A DNA stretch of 64,000 bases from Posidonia oceanica (lineage: Eukaryota; Streptophyta; Magnoliopsida; Alismatales; Posidoniaceae), in NCBI GenBank assembly GCA_037176725.1, contig JAZBRS010000049.1, positions 10,496,001 to 10,560,000 of the forward strand. The letters run 5' to 3'. The stretch's first letter is position 1, and each line of letters opens with the position of its first letter. The translations under genes were made by a program, and so were the position numbers. The notes under the pieces were generated by a model. The model saw nothing but the letters and a program-made list of their open reading frames with translations. It searched no databases and was not told the DNA's origin. Positions 54,261 to 64,000 of the stretch are shown piece by piece.

Positions 54261-55607
54261 CAACTTGGCACTCCTCGCTCCAGTTGATCCGTGCATTCTT
54301 CTTCAGGAGCTTAAAGATTGGTTCACGGGTAGGAGTAAGTTGTGCAATGAACCGACTGATAAACTACAGGCGCCCCCAGCAGGCCTCTGACTTCTTTTTC
54401 AGTCTTGGGGGTGGCATGTCTATGATGGCTTTAGCCTTACTTGGGTCTACTTCAATCCCCCTCCAGCTGACGATGTAGCCCAATAGCTTACCAGATGATA
54501 CCCCAAACACGCATTTACTGGGGTTAAGGCGAAGCTTGTACTTCCTCAGGCGATCAAAGAGCTTCTTGAGCAGATAAGATGATCCTTAGGCTCTCTAGAC
54601 TTAGCAATGATGTCGTCCACGTAGACCTCGACTTCTTGGTGCATGAGGTCGCAGAATAATGCTGTCATCACCCTCTAATATGTTGCTCCGGCATTCTTGA
54701 GCCCAAATGGCATGACCTGATAGCAAAAGACTCCCCAGGGGGTGATGAATGAAGTCTTCTCCATGTCTTCTTCCGCCATTCTGATCTGATTGTAGCCGGA
54801 GAAGCCGTCCATGAAAGATAGCATCTTGTGGCCCGTAGTGTTGTCAACTAGGACGTCGATATGAGGCAATGGGAAATCATCCTTGGGACTCGCCTTGTTC
54901 AGGTCCCTGTAGTCGATACATATCCGGACTCGGCCATCCTTCTTGGGCACTGGCACAATGTTTGCGAGCCACTCTGGATAGAGGACGACCTTGAGAAAAC
55001 CAATGCTATGCTGCTTCATGATTTCCTCCTTGATTTTGAGCAGCCATTGTGATCGCCACTTTCAGGGCTTCTGCTTTACTGGCTTCGCATCTAGATCTAA
55101 AGGCAAGTTGTGCACCACGATCTCGACATCAAGGCCGACCATGTCTTCGTAGCTCCAGGCGAAGACGTCTGCATATTCCATAAGGAATGCAATGAACTCT
55201 ACTCTGGCTTGGGGCGGCAGTAGGGCGTTGATGCAAACCTCTCTGACATCTTCAGCTGTGCCAACATTGATAACCTCTGTCTCTTCCTCGACGTGGAGGT
55301 TGGGCCCTTCCGAGTCGTTATCATAAGGCTGGAACTCAGGCAACGATTCATCATTCTCATCTACGCCTAAATCCCCCTCCTCCTCACATGCAATGAGTTC
55401 TGAGAGGATCGCCTTCTCAAATGTGGGGTCTGTAATGTCGAAGGAGTGAACAGGTTCCACCTCTTGATCTGGATGACGCCTCAGGATGGTCACACTCACC
55501 CGAGTATTTTTGTGGGCTCGGTGGGTGACGTTTGCTTCAGTGGCCCCTGGTCCTGCTGACTGATCTGGCTGCTCTATCTGTTCTGATTGCTCTGGCACCA
55601 ACGTCAC
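54261..55607 (-). pseudogene. RT: Element C reverse transcriptase
   Basis: Acidic linker (PNLHVEEETEVINVG, LMEYADVFAWSYEDMVGLD), then NIVPVPKKDGRVRICIDYRD, MPFGLKNAGATY and YVDD at complement 54612-54623. Breaks: TGA near 55062 and TAG near 54674 (CAG in B), plus a frameshift near 54570. Confidence 0.86.
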
Positions 55608-55619
55608 TGCTGGGACTGT

Positions 55620-56729
55620 CTAGAATGCTGGGACTACACTGTCTGCTACTGCTGCTACCTGTACTGTCTGATCCTCTGCGTTTTCAGATGTGCTTGCGGG
55701 GAGTGCTGGAGATGGACAACTATTTTCTAGGCAACGAATCTGTGTACTGTCGCCAGATGCGCCACTTGTGTGGGGCATGCACTGCACGAACCACCTAGAC
55801 CCATCTTCAGGCTGTGATGTGATCAACTCGTTCGGTCTAGTGGATGTTGCCTCCAGCTTTTCTTCCAAGACCATGATGGAGGGACGATCTTGCGGCAGGG
55901 AGGGATCCGTGGCCACGGCTTTCCCTTTCTTTAGCGTGTGCTGCTCGGCGGTGTCTTCAGCGAACACCGCGAGTTGTTCCTGGAAGAGCAATTCCAAGTC
56001 TTCATGCTTGTTAGCCACCTGGGCTTCTGCAGTTGCACCTTCCTCGTCTTCGGAGGGCGTCTCGACGTAATAGGCACAAGCGACCTCTTCAGAGTCTTGC
56101 CCGACGATTCCTGTGCCTACGGGGCCTGCTCTAGCTTCCAGACATATCACCAGCCTGGGTATCTGCTCTGTTACTAGCTGGTTGGCTGGCTGACCTCCTG
56201 GCGTGACTGGTTGCGGCACTGGAGGGATCAGAGATGCGAACAGGCTGGTCAGGAATGTCACTGACAGCAGTGCCGACAGGGACAGTACTGTGGCCGGAGG
56301 GGAGGCAAAGGCGCTCTTCTGATGGTCCAATAGCTGGACAGTTGCTCTGAGGGATGAAGCGCTGGCACCCATGTGTGATGGTGGTTGTTTCTCTGTAGTA
56401 GCGACGAGGGTCTTCCACAACGTTAGATCTGCTGAAGCTGACGGCGGTATGACTGATGGTGCCGCTTGCTTTGCCTGTGGAGCTACTGATGAGGCGGGCT
56501 GAGTCACGTCGTCGCCTGAATTGACTAATTGCACCCTCGGAAAAGGTAACTTCAGTAGTGGTGCGGCTGCGGCCGCGAGTGGACAAGTGGCTGGTGCCTG
56601 TAGAGGTACTCTTGATCCTGGAGCTGCTGAAATGGCTGTCATAGGCACTAGTGAAGCGAGAGATTGCAGGGCTAATCTGGGCTTCTTCCTTGGACTGTGC
56701 TGGAATAACCGTGCCAGGCTGCTCTTCAT
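55620..56729 (-). pseudogene. Element C pro-RT linker in RT frame
   Basis: This 369-codon stretch is S/A/P-rich, then DLELLFQEQLAVFAEDTAEQ, KGKAVATDPSLPQDRPSIMV and TRPNELITSQPEDGSRWFV, matching the same linker in A and B. It overlaps the protease frame for about 600 nt in the +1 relation, as in A. Confidence 0.7.
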
Positions 56730-58063
56730 CAGAATAACAATCCTCTATGCAGACCCACTCCTCTGTCGGCAGTGGGGGGCTCTGGCATGGTGCCGGCTGG
56801 GCTGTTGTCGGGCTCATGTTCAGGTTGAGAATACCATCGCGGGGTTGCCATTCATATCCTAGGCCTTGGAACTTTTCAGGCTCCTCGGTAGTAACCGGCT
56901 CGGCGATCCCTTGGCCGTGACGCCCAAGTGGCATTCCCTTCTCATAGCCCCACATGCGGCAAAAGTTCTCAACCATCCTGGAAGGGTTACAATGAATGGC
57001 CAGAGAGCTGACACGCTTAAGAAGAGGAATAAAGTTAATCGGCTCAAACCGGTTAACACGGTATAGGGTATCCGTCGGCTTAGGATCAAATTGAACAGTT
57101 GGCCAGGATACAGAAGAGACCACCTCAACCGGTTCCTTGTCAAAGTTTTACGCCATTACAACGATAACATCGTCGTCGTAGCGAAACTTGATCATTTGGT
57201 GGAGGGTCGAGGGGATCACCTGATGCTTGTGCAGCCAAAGGCGCCCAAGCAGAAGATTAAAAGAAGGCTCCAAGTCGACGACATAAAACTCAACATCAAA
57301 TTCGACCGAGCCAATGGTAAAAGGAGTAACCAGGATCCCCAGAGAATCATGGTGCGTGTTGTCAAAAGAGGTCATTCCCTTCACGGCAGGTGTGATATCC
57401 TCAACCTTGAATCCGAGCTTCAATGCTGTGCGCAGGGGACAGACATTAAGGCCTGACCCATTATCGACCAGCGAGAGGGGAATGCGGAACCTTTTGAACT
57501 GCACTGTGATGAATAGGAGTTGATTATGGTTAGTCCCCGCCGGAGGCAGTTCATCGCTCGAGAAAGAGATGACCTACGCCTCCACGATCGTGCCTACCAT
57601 ATTCTCCAGAGTTGAAGGCTCGATGGTTTGGGACACATGGGCGGCCTGGAACACGCGGAGAAAAGCGTCTCGGTGTTCGCGGGAAGAATGGATCAGGTCC
57701 CAGATGGATATGTCAGCCTTGACTTTTTTCAGCTGCACCGTTATGTCAACTGAAGGCTAGTCTTTTTTGGTGGCAGGGATAGGGGTTTTGGTGGTAGGTG
57801 CTGTAGAAGGGGGATCAGGGGGTTGGCTTACTGGAGGCTGGCTCACAGGTGGGGATGGGTCTGCTGGTGGTTGGTTTACAGGCAGAATAGGTTCAGGAGG
57901 GTTAGGCCTGGCTATTGGGGCTACAGGTTTGGTTGCTGGGGTGGCGGGTCTGTACACCCTCCCCGACCGCGTGACATCTCACACATCTCTACGGCTAGTC
58001 ATAATGAACACGGTGGGTATCCCTAGTTAGGTTAATAACCAAGGGAACACGAGCTACGAGCTC
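56131..58063 (-). pseudogene. pro: Element C protease with G-patch
   Basis: Active site DNGS at complement 57454-57465, LLLGRLWLHKHQ downstream, and a G-patch-like region (GYEKGMPLGRHGQGIAEPV … GLGYEW) at about 56865-56965. The frame then stays open through GRSRTTTEVTFSEGAISQF to TAG at 56131. A break near 57145 separates the protease core from the G-patch part, and others precede the core. Confidence 0.82.
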
Positions 58064-60608
58064 GAGAGGGGTTGCCGAGGTTTTTGCCGGTTGGCGGGTA
58101 GGTAAAGGTTGTAGCTGTGGAGGTTGTGCTGGTTCTGGCTGGGGTCTGGCCTGTAGGCAGATGGGGGGTTGAGCCTCTGTTTGTATGGCAAGCCTCGCAG
58201 TAGTACGCTCCGGCTTGGCGTCCAATCGGATCATGTGAATTCCCAACTCGGAGCTGGCAAGCGCCGCAAGATAGAGAGAAGAAGAGATGAGCACAGAAAG
58301 ATCTTGAATCAAATCAGAAGGGTTCACCACAGACGTAGCGGGCCCAGATGGAAAGAGAGAATGCACACCTGAAGTCCCCGCGCCTCCTGGACCAGAATGC
58401 TCAGGCAGAGGCTGGTGGACGAAGCTTGGATTATGAGGAGCTGCTCCTAATGCAGAGGGGGATGCTGGTGGAGGGGTGGAAGAGGATGCTGCCTCCCGAG
58501 TGTTGATACTGATGACCTTTCAGTCAATCAGGTCCTACACGGCTCCCCGCAGAGTGAAGCAATTGTTCGTCGAGTGCCCAACTACTCGATGAAAATCGCA
58601 GAAGTGATCCATCCTATACCACCTCGGAAGAGGATTCGGTGGTGGGCGAATTTCGAGGAGCGTGAGGAGTGACACAACCTTGGGAAGGACGGCGCTCAAC
58701 GATTCTACTAGCTGAGTGTAGTTGCGCTGAGGATGGGGTCATCTCTGCCCTTGGTTTTGTCCTTACCGAACCGGTGGGGCTGAGTAGACCGGTCGGGCGG
58801 TGGTGGTGATCTATGGTGTGTGAGGTGCACTAGGTGTGGGTGCATACACTACCTGATTCGAGCCGGGCGGAGCTACCATGTGGACAGGAGCGGCAGGAGA
58901 GTCGACGTAAGCAGCTGCGGGCCGTGGGGGATCCCTCCTTCTGGGGTTGTTGTTGTTGCTGCCGCCGTTGTTGGTGTTGCTATTGCTACCGCCGCTGCTG
59001 GGGGATGTGGCTTGCTTGGCGAAGATGGAGAGCATTGGAAAATTGCCACTCCGAAGGGTGCTCTCCACGCGTGTGCCGACCCGAATCAAAGATGCAAAAC
59101 TAGTGACAGCCTGAATGGCAAGCAGAGCGCCAGTGGATGGTTGCGCACCCCTAATGATAATCTCGATAGATTCCTCGTCAGAGGGTCTATCGCGAACTTG
59201 TGCAGCTAGGGCGCGCCAACGGCCGACGTACTCCCCGAACGGATCGTTATTCCTCTACTTGAGAGCGACGAGGTCCTCGCGCTTAGGGACCAGGTCAAGA
59301 TTGAAGGAATACTGTTCTAGGAACGCCCTGCCTAGGTCGTTCCAAGTCTTAATGGTGGCCATATCAAGTAACGTGAACCACTTGAGGGCTAAGCCAGTAA
59401 GACTCTTTTGAAATAGGCAGATCAACAACCTGTCATCAGCCTAAAGCTGAGCCAAGTCTCCGCAATACGCCTTCAAATGGGCGATGGGGCAGCCCCTACC
59501 ATTGTATTTGTCAAATGCCGAGATCTTGAATTTCGATGGGAGTACCGCCTCTAGAAAGCAACAGAGGTCCCGGAACTAGTAGGAGTGGAAGTCCACACCC
59601 TGCACTTGTCAAAGTGCCTTCTCCAGAACGGCGAACTTGTCGTCGTTGGATCCTGAAGTTGCTGCCAAAGGAGATGAGACAGCGGGGTAGGGACTACATA
59701 CGCTGTATGGGTCGCACCGAGGTGCTCCTCTAGATCCACCATCGCGTCGCCTGGTGAAGCAATGGGATGGCCGACGTATCCATGCAGATGTGCAGTGGGT
59801 GCTGTGGGTGGTGCAAAGTATGCAGGGGGAATTGCTGATGCACTGGATGAGGATATGCAGGATGCTGTGTAGTGAATTGTGGAGATCATGGGAGCAACAG
59901 CTACTACAGTGGCATGGTGCTAGGTAGCAGGCTAGAGAAGTGCTGTGCCCGAACCAGCCCGAGGGGCTGGCCACCAGGTGGGGAAGGTGCATGCTGTGCG
60001 ATGAAAAAAGTGTGTGCAGAAGGGGGAGGCTGCGCCCCTATCACCGGAGTAGAGAGCAACTGGGGTGATGGTCAGGGCAGCAGGGCAGCAGGGAATGCCT
60101 GGAGAGCAGGAATAGAATGTAGAGGGACCTCAGGTACAGAAGGAGCTGGAGGAGGGCAAGCAGATAGAGCCAGGCCCTGAAAGATCTGGGCAAGCTCTAC
60201 CAAGCACTGGTACCGCTCTTCAGGGGTCCTGTCAGTGGGAATGCTGAATTGCAGTGCTGGCGAGGGACCAGATGGGGAGGACTCAGACTGTCTAGGAGGA
60301 TAAGATCCTAAGGCGGAAGTCGCCGCAGCAGGGTGGGCGTCAGAAGTGACAATACCCAGGGAAGGAGGGGGCGGAGGCGCCTCTGGAGCGCGAGCATAGG
60401 TCACCAAGACAGGATCGGTGATCGAGTCCAGAGTAGTGTGAGTCTGCCACTGCCCCACAGGATGCTGGGGAGCCCTAGGCGACAGAGGGGGAAACCTTGG
60501 TGTCACCGAAGGCACAGGAGGAATGGAAACAAGAGTTAGAGGAACTGAAACAGAAGTCCCCTCCAGAACAACAGGAGTGAGCAAAGGCTCAAGAGTGCGC
60601 TGGGCCAT
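58064..60608 (-). pseudogene. gag: Element C gag (broken)
   Basis: ATG at complement 60608-60606 in the conserved context; the frame is open further upstream to 60755 without an ATG. Proline-rich N-terminal part to about 59700, gag core at about 59570-58990 (KYNGRGCP, LKAYCGDLAQL, TIKTWNDLGRAFLEQYS), N/G-rich linker, zinc knuckle at complement 58559-58600 (CDFHRVVGHSTNNC). Several stops replace Gln/Trp codons. Confidence 0.83.
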
Positions 60609-61757
60609 GGCTGACCGAGAGCGGGTAAGAACAGGGCTGCGACGAAAAGGTGAAGAAGGACGCCTAGAAGGAGCTATATTCGCGAAGGCGAATAGCTCAG
60701 GAAAGGGAGGGTCGACAACAGGAGACGCAGCAGAAGCGTCAATGAAGCGAAACACTCAAGCCCCGACAAGGGAACTCGCTCACTGATCTCTGTTGCAAAT
60801 AAATCAAACAGGTGTTAGAACCTGAAGGAAAAAAAGCAAGTGTTTAGTTGGTGGTATGAATGCAATCATACAGATGGTATGCTATCTAGCATGCTCTCTC
60901 TCACCAATCTAGTGTGTCCTAGTAAGTTGTCTACTTCGGACTCACAAATGTGCGGGTCACCGACTCAATCAGAAAATAAGGCTCCCGTCTAGACCCTGGC
61001 CCAGAGTTCAGGTATGACGAGTGGTGCAGTAGTGGCCTTGACCCTGCCTAAGCATGGACTGTACCCGCTAGCAACACCGACACAACCCTTGACAAGGGGG
61101 GACAGACCGATCGACTCACTCTGTGCCAAAGCAGCTGAACAAGAGACCGGGATCGTCCTTCTCAAACTAATAGGTAGACTCAGGGATGAGAAGATGCATG
61201 CCCTATATGATGCTTCATGCAAAATGATTAAAGTTTTTTAATCTTGCGTGTTTTATTAACCCAGGGGGTGGAGGTGTGTTGAGGTCTCTAGTAGATCCTA
61301 GATGCAACTTTTACTTGCTGTTTTCATTTGCCAAGGGAAAGGGAGCAACCAGTCTCTAGTTGTTCTTAATCCTAAAGCGAAAGGGGAAGAAAACACCCAA
61401 TCATGGCAAGCAATCAACACACAACACTTCAAAAAGCATGGTCATGTTATGTGCTAAGTGTATATGGACATGATAGTGGAAAGAAACACTTAACATGTCA
61501 AAAGGCATAGTATGCAGGGCATGTGCGTGTGCAGTGGCATAGCAAGGCTGTAAAACAAAGCAATTACCACTCAAAAGGCATGTATAGGTGCCAAACAAGT
61601 ATTTAGACATGCATTATGTGAGAAAATAAAATAACGATAAGCCAGCAGGTAAATAAGTAAAGACAGGTAAGTAGTAGAGCACGTAAAGGTAAAGCAGGCA
61701 ATAAAGCATGTAAACAGGCAAGGCAAGCAAAAACAATGCAAGCAGAAAGCCAGGGAA
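60609..61757 (-). other. Element C leader
   Basis: No gene. Aligns with A's leader from about 1250 onward. A predicted branch region and pyrimidine-rich CCTTCAG (CAG at complement 60822-60824) and a second AG (60790-60792) lie at the same place as in A and B. No PBS is found upstream of it. Confidence 0.75.
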
Positions 61758-61758
61758 G
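61757..61758. other. Deletion junction removing C's LTR end and PBS
   Basis: Reading on the minus strand, LTR sequence stops at GGAGTTCTC and leader sequence follows at once. By comparison with A (about 475 to 1250), roughly 0.8 kb is missing, including the LTR terminus and the PBS. Confidence 0.75.
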
Positions 61759-62668
61759 AGAACTCCAGGCAGTAAGCATCACTGCTCTAATGCAAATGCA
61801 AATGATTAAAACAAAACGCCGGTAAAACCACACAATGCAGGGGTACGACTAGCAAAGGGGAAAGCAAATCCGGGCGAAAAAACAAGCAATGCAAATGCGA
61901 AAGCAAAACATCAGAAAAGCCTCGCAATGCAGGGGTACGACAAGCAAAGGCAAAAGTAAATCCAGGCAAAAACAAGCAATGCAATCGTAAAAGCAAAACA
62001 TCGAAAAAGCCACGCAATGCAGGGGTATGACAAGCAAAGGGGAAGATTAGACGACATGACGGGCGTCAACCGGGCAGTTAGGACTTCCAACCCGGATGCA
62101 AAGGAGAGATAAGCAATGTGAGTGTAAGAACAAACACCGGAAGAACCACACGATGCAGGTGTGAAGACCTGCAAAGGGGAAAGAAAGCAAGTGGAGGGAT
62201 CACCACTATCTTGCAACTGTTTCCCACTAAACCGTCCCAAGATGTGTCTCGCACGCTGCCCAAAGCTCGTTGTGCAATTGGATCATGGAAAAGGGGGAAG
62301 AAGGCCACGATCAATAGTGAATCCAAGGGGAAACTCAACCCAAAGACACTGAGAAGACGCGAAAGGAGGAAGCAGAGTAGATAGGCAAGAGGGGAGGCCC
62401 TAATCTACATGCATGGAAAACGAGACACGAAAACAATGCATGCAAATGCAACAAATGATATGTAATGATTCAAAAGGACTTACTTTGAAGATCTGAGGCC
62501 TGATCTGAGATAAACTTGGTCAGCATGAAAGCCCACTATGCCAAGATGATCCGGGTAGCTTGGTTGCGAAGATCCGACGGTCCGATCAGGAGATATCCAG
62601 GCTTCAAGGCAGAAGGTCCAAGAACTAGGGGAGAAGAAGGGATCTAAGTGCAAAAAGGTCCTAGGGGC
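61758..62668 (-). repeat. Element C 5' LTR fragment
   Basis: Reverse-oriented LTR segment matching A from about 47025 to 48040: the exon-like block, GTAAGT donor (complement 62478-62483), the 'gggaaacagt' region (about 62215) and the block ending GCCTGGAGTTCTC. Truncated at 62668 by element D. Confidence 0.85.
61810..62045 (-). repeat. 89-bp tandem repeat in C LTR (about 2.5 units)
   Basis: Three starts at about 61812, 61902 and 61991 share GCAATGCAGGGGTA on the + strand. It occupies the place where A and B carry the 30-bp array. Confidence 0.8.
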
Positions 62669-64000
62669 TGTAGACACCCCATTCTGACAGCCCGGAAGTT
62701 GGTTGTTTTCTCCTGCAGGCTCGTGTGGACTCTGGAATGGCACTCCTTTTCTACCCCTTTTTCTAGCCCAAAACCTAGCCTAAAACCTTACCCAAAACCC
62801 CAAGCCTTTTTACACCTTTTTTTAGCCTTTCTAAACCTAAGCCCAAGCCAACTAAGCGTGTTGTACGCTGGAATACGTAGCGTCCAACGTTGGACGTGTC
62901 CTGTGCCAACGTCCAACGTTGGACGCGCCCTGTGCTGGCGTCCAACGTTGGACGCCTCCTGCTCTAGCGTCCAACGGCTCGGCTACAGCAGCGGCTGTTT
63001 CGCCCCTTCCAGCTCACCAGCTGTCCAATCCCTCGCCTCCCCGCACTTACTACCTGTCCTCTCTTGCCCTCCAGCTCATCCACTACCTTCCAAGGATGAG
63101 TAACTACCTTAGAAACCCATCATTTCCAATTCAGCCGAAAATCCACTCTCTCCGCCCTCACAACCTTCGACCGCCCGTGTCAGCCACCGCCGTGGCTCCG
63201 CCGGCCATCTGACACACCTCTGCCAAAGCCCTGACATTCCTCGAGCCTCCCACACACTTAGACTCCTCTGACACCACCTGCAACCGCCTGCAAATCCTCT
63301 ACAAAATCCGCTGCCCGTACATGAACCCATGCATTCCAGCAACAAAACAGCTTCCTTCCCTCCATTCTAGCATTCACCACACAGAGCGAGGAGAGAATTC
63401 GTCAACTCTAGAGCACAGAGGGGTCATCCACCTCCGTCCTCGACCTTTCGCTGACTCTTCTGGTGCCTCTAGCAGCTCGTGGGACCTCGCCGGAGTTGGC
63501 TCTGCAGCATCCTCCGCAGCGTTGGCGACGAAGGAGCTTCCACCGTTCCAAGCCGTCTAAAGGTTGGTTCTCTTCCCCTTAGGCCCATGCATGCTAGTGT
63601 GATGTTTTCCTATGCTTTCCATGCACTTTAGCATAGCACACACCCCTCCATCGCTTGATTTTTTCTGGCGATGAGGAGGAAGAGGTGGGTGGAGCAATCC
63701 ACCTGCCTAATTTCGGTGCCAAGCATACCACCATGCTTGTAATCGAACACTTTGGCTTATTAGCTAGTTTATTTGAAGTTTTCAAGTGATTTGGCTGCCT
63801 CGCTTAACTGAAGCGAAGTTCAGTGTGTTGGATGCACCATCTAGTGCGTCCAACGTTGGACGCCTGCTACGGTAGCGTCCAACACCTTGTCTTGCTTTGC
63901 TCCTGTTTTAATGCCTTCCATGCTTTGCTATTGTTTGTTTTTCTGTGAATCCATGCAGCATGCCTTCTTTATGCGTTTTAGATGCCATGCCATGCCTATA
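62669..64000 (+). mobile_element. Element D, start of a Tat-like LTR
   Basis: Begins TGTAGACACCCCATTCTGAC, close to the start of A's LTR, and interrupts C's LTR. The order C/A-rich, then GC-rich (about 63400-63560), then T-rich matches the zones of A and B. No coding sequence is reached before the window ends, and the target duplication cannot be tested. Small reading frames in the GC-rich part look spurious. Confidence 0.75.
62878..62976 (+). repeat. Palindrome-bearing repeats in D LTR
   Basis: Three copies of GCGTCCAACGTTGGACG or a close variant at roughly 31-bp spacing, plus a half copy. The core GTCCAACGTTGGAC is a perfect 14-bp palindrome. It returns at about 63847-63883 with a half copy. 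Confidence 0.85.

Larger units (their letters stand above)
48630..62668 (-). mobile_element. Element C, partial Tat/Ogre-like element
   Basis: This reverse-oriented element reads from 62668 down to 48630: partial 5' LTR, leader (PBS deleted), gag, protease, RT, two RNase H domains, integrase, spacer and env-position ORF. Its 3' end is cut by element A at 48630 and its 5' LTR by element D at 62668. It is the most decayed and most divergent of the three, so it is the oldest insertion here. Confidence 0.9.

Overview
This window is plant nuclear repeat DNA. I see no host gene, tRNA, rRNA or organelle DNA. Almost all of it is four giant Ty3/gypsy-type LTR retrotransposons of the Tat/Ogre type, nested in one another. 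The assignment rests on a Tat-type order of domains (gag with an H-variant zinc knuckle, DNGS protease, G-patch, reverse transcriptase, degenerate RNase H, a second archaeal-type RNase H, HHCC/DDE integrase), on LTRs of about 5.8 kb, and on tandem repeats in the 3' untranslated region. The host is a plant, probably an angiosperm with a repeat-rich genome; I cannot name the species.

Layout. Element A (+ strand) enters at the left edge inside its 5' LTR (1-1068). Its leader is cut at 2354 by element B. A resumes at 29188, runs through gag, pol and an extra ORF, and ends with a complete 3' LTR (42809-48629). Element B (+ strand, 2355-29182, 26.8 kb) is complete: 5' LTR 2355-8170, internal region 8171-23371, 3' LTR 23372-29182, flanked by the exact 5-bp target duplication CTAGG. 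Element C (- strand, 48630-62668) is older and incomplete. A sits in its 3' untranslated region, and its 5' LTR/PBS junction is deleted. Element D (+ strand, 62669 to the right edge) is the start of another Tat-like LTR inserted into C's 5' LTR. Insertion order: C first, then A and D, then B inside A.

Function. A, B and C share one plan: LTR, primer-binding site, leader of about 1.3 kb, gag, protease plus G-patch, RT, RNase H, second RNase H, integrase, a 1.3-1.7 kb spacer holding a purine tract, a 400-codon ORF resembling the plant DUF7745/plant-mobile-domain-like family in the position where retroviruses carry env, then (A and B) a hairpin, GATA/TATC-dyad tandem arrays, a polypurine tract and the 3' LTR. 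C's 3' part beyond 48630 lies outside the window. All three are broken by stops and frameshifts. Nearly all the stop gains are C-to-T or G-to-A changes, mostly at CG and CHG sites, as expected of methylated, silenced elements.

The points most worth following are: (i) the conserved env-position ORF; (ii) a conserved GTAAGT donor inside the LTR paired with a conserved branch point/acceptor just before gag, implying a leader intron that removes the PBS; (iii) a PBS-like remnant inside the LTR; (iv) the GATA/TATC dyad arrays; and (v) a +1 protease/RT overlap shared by A and C.
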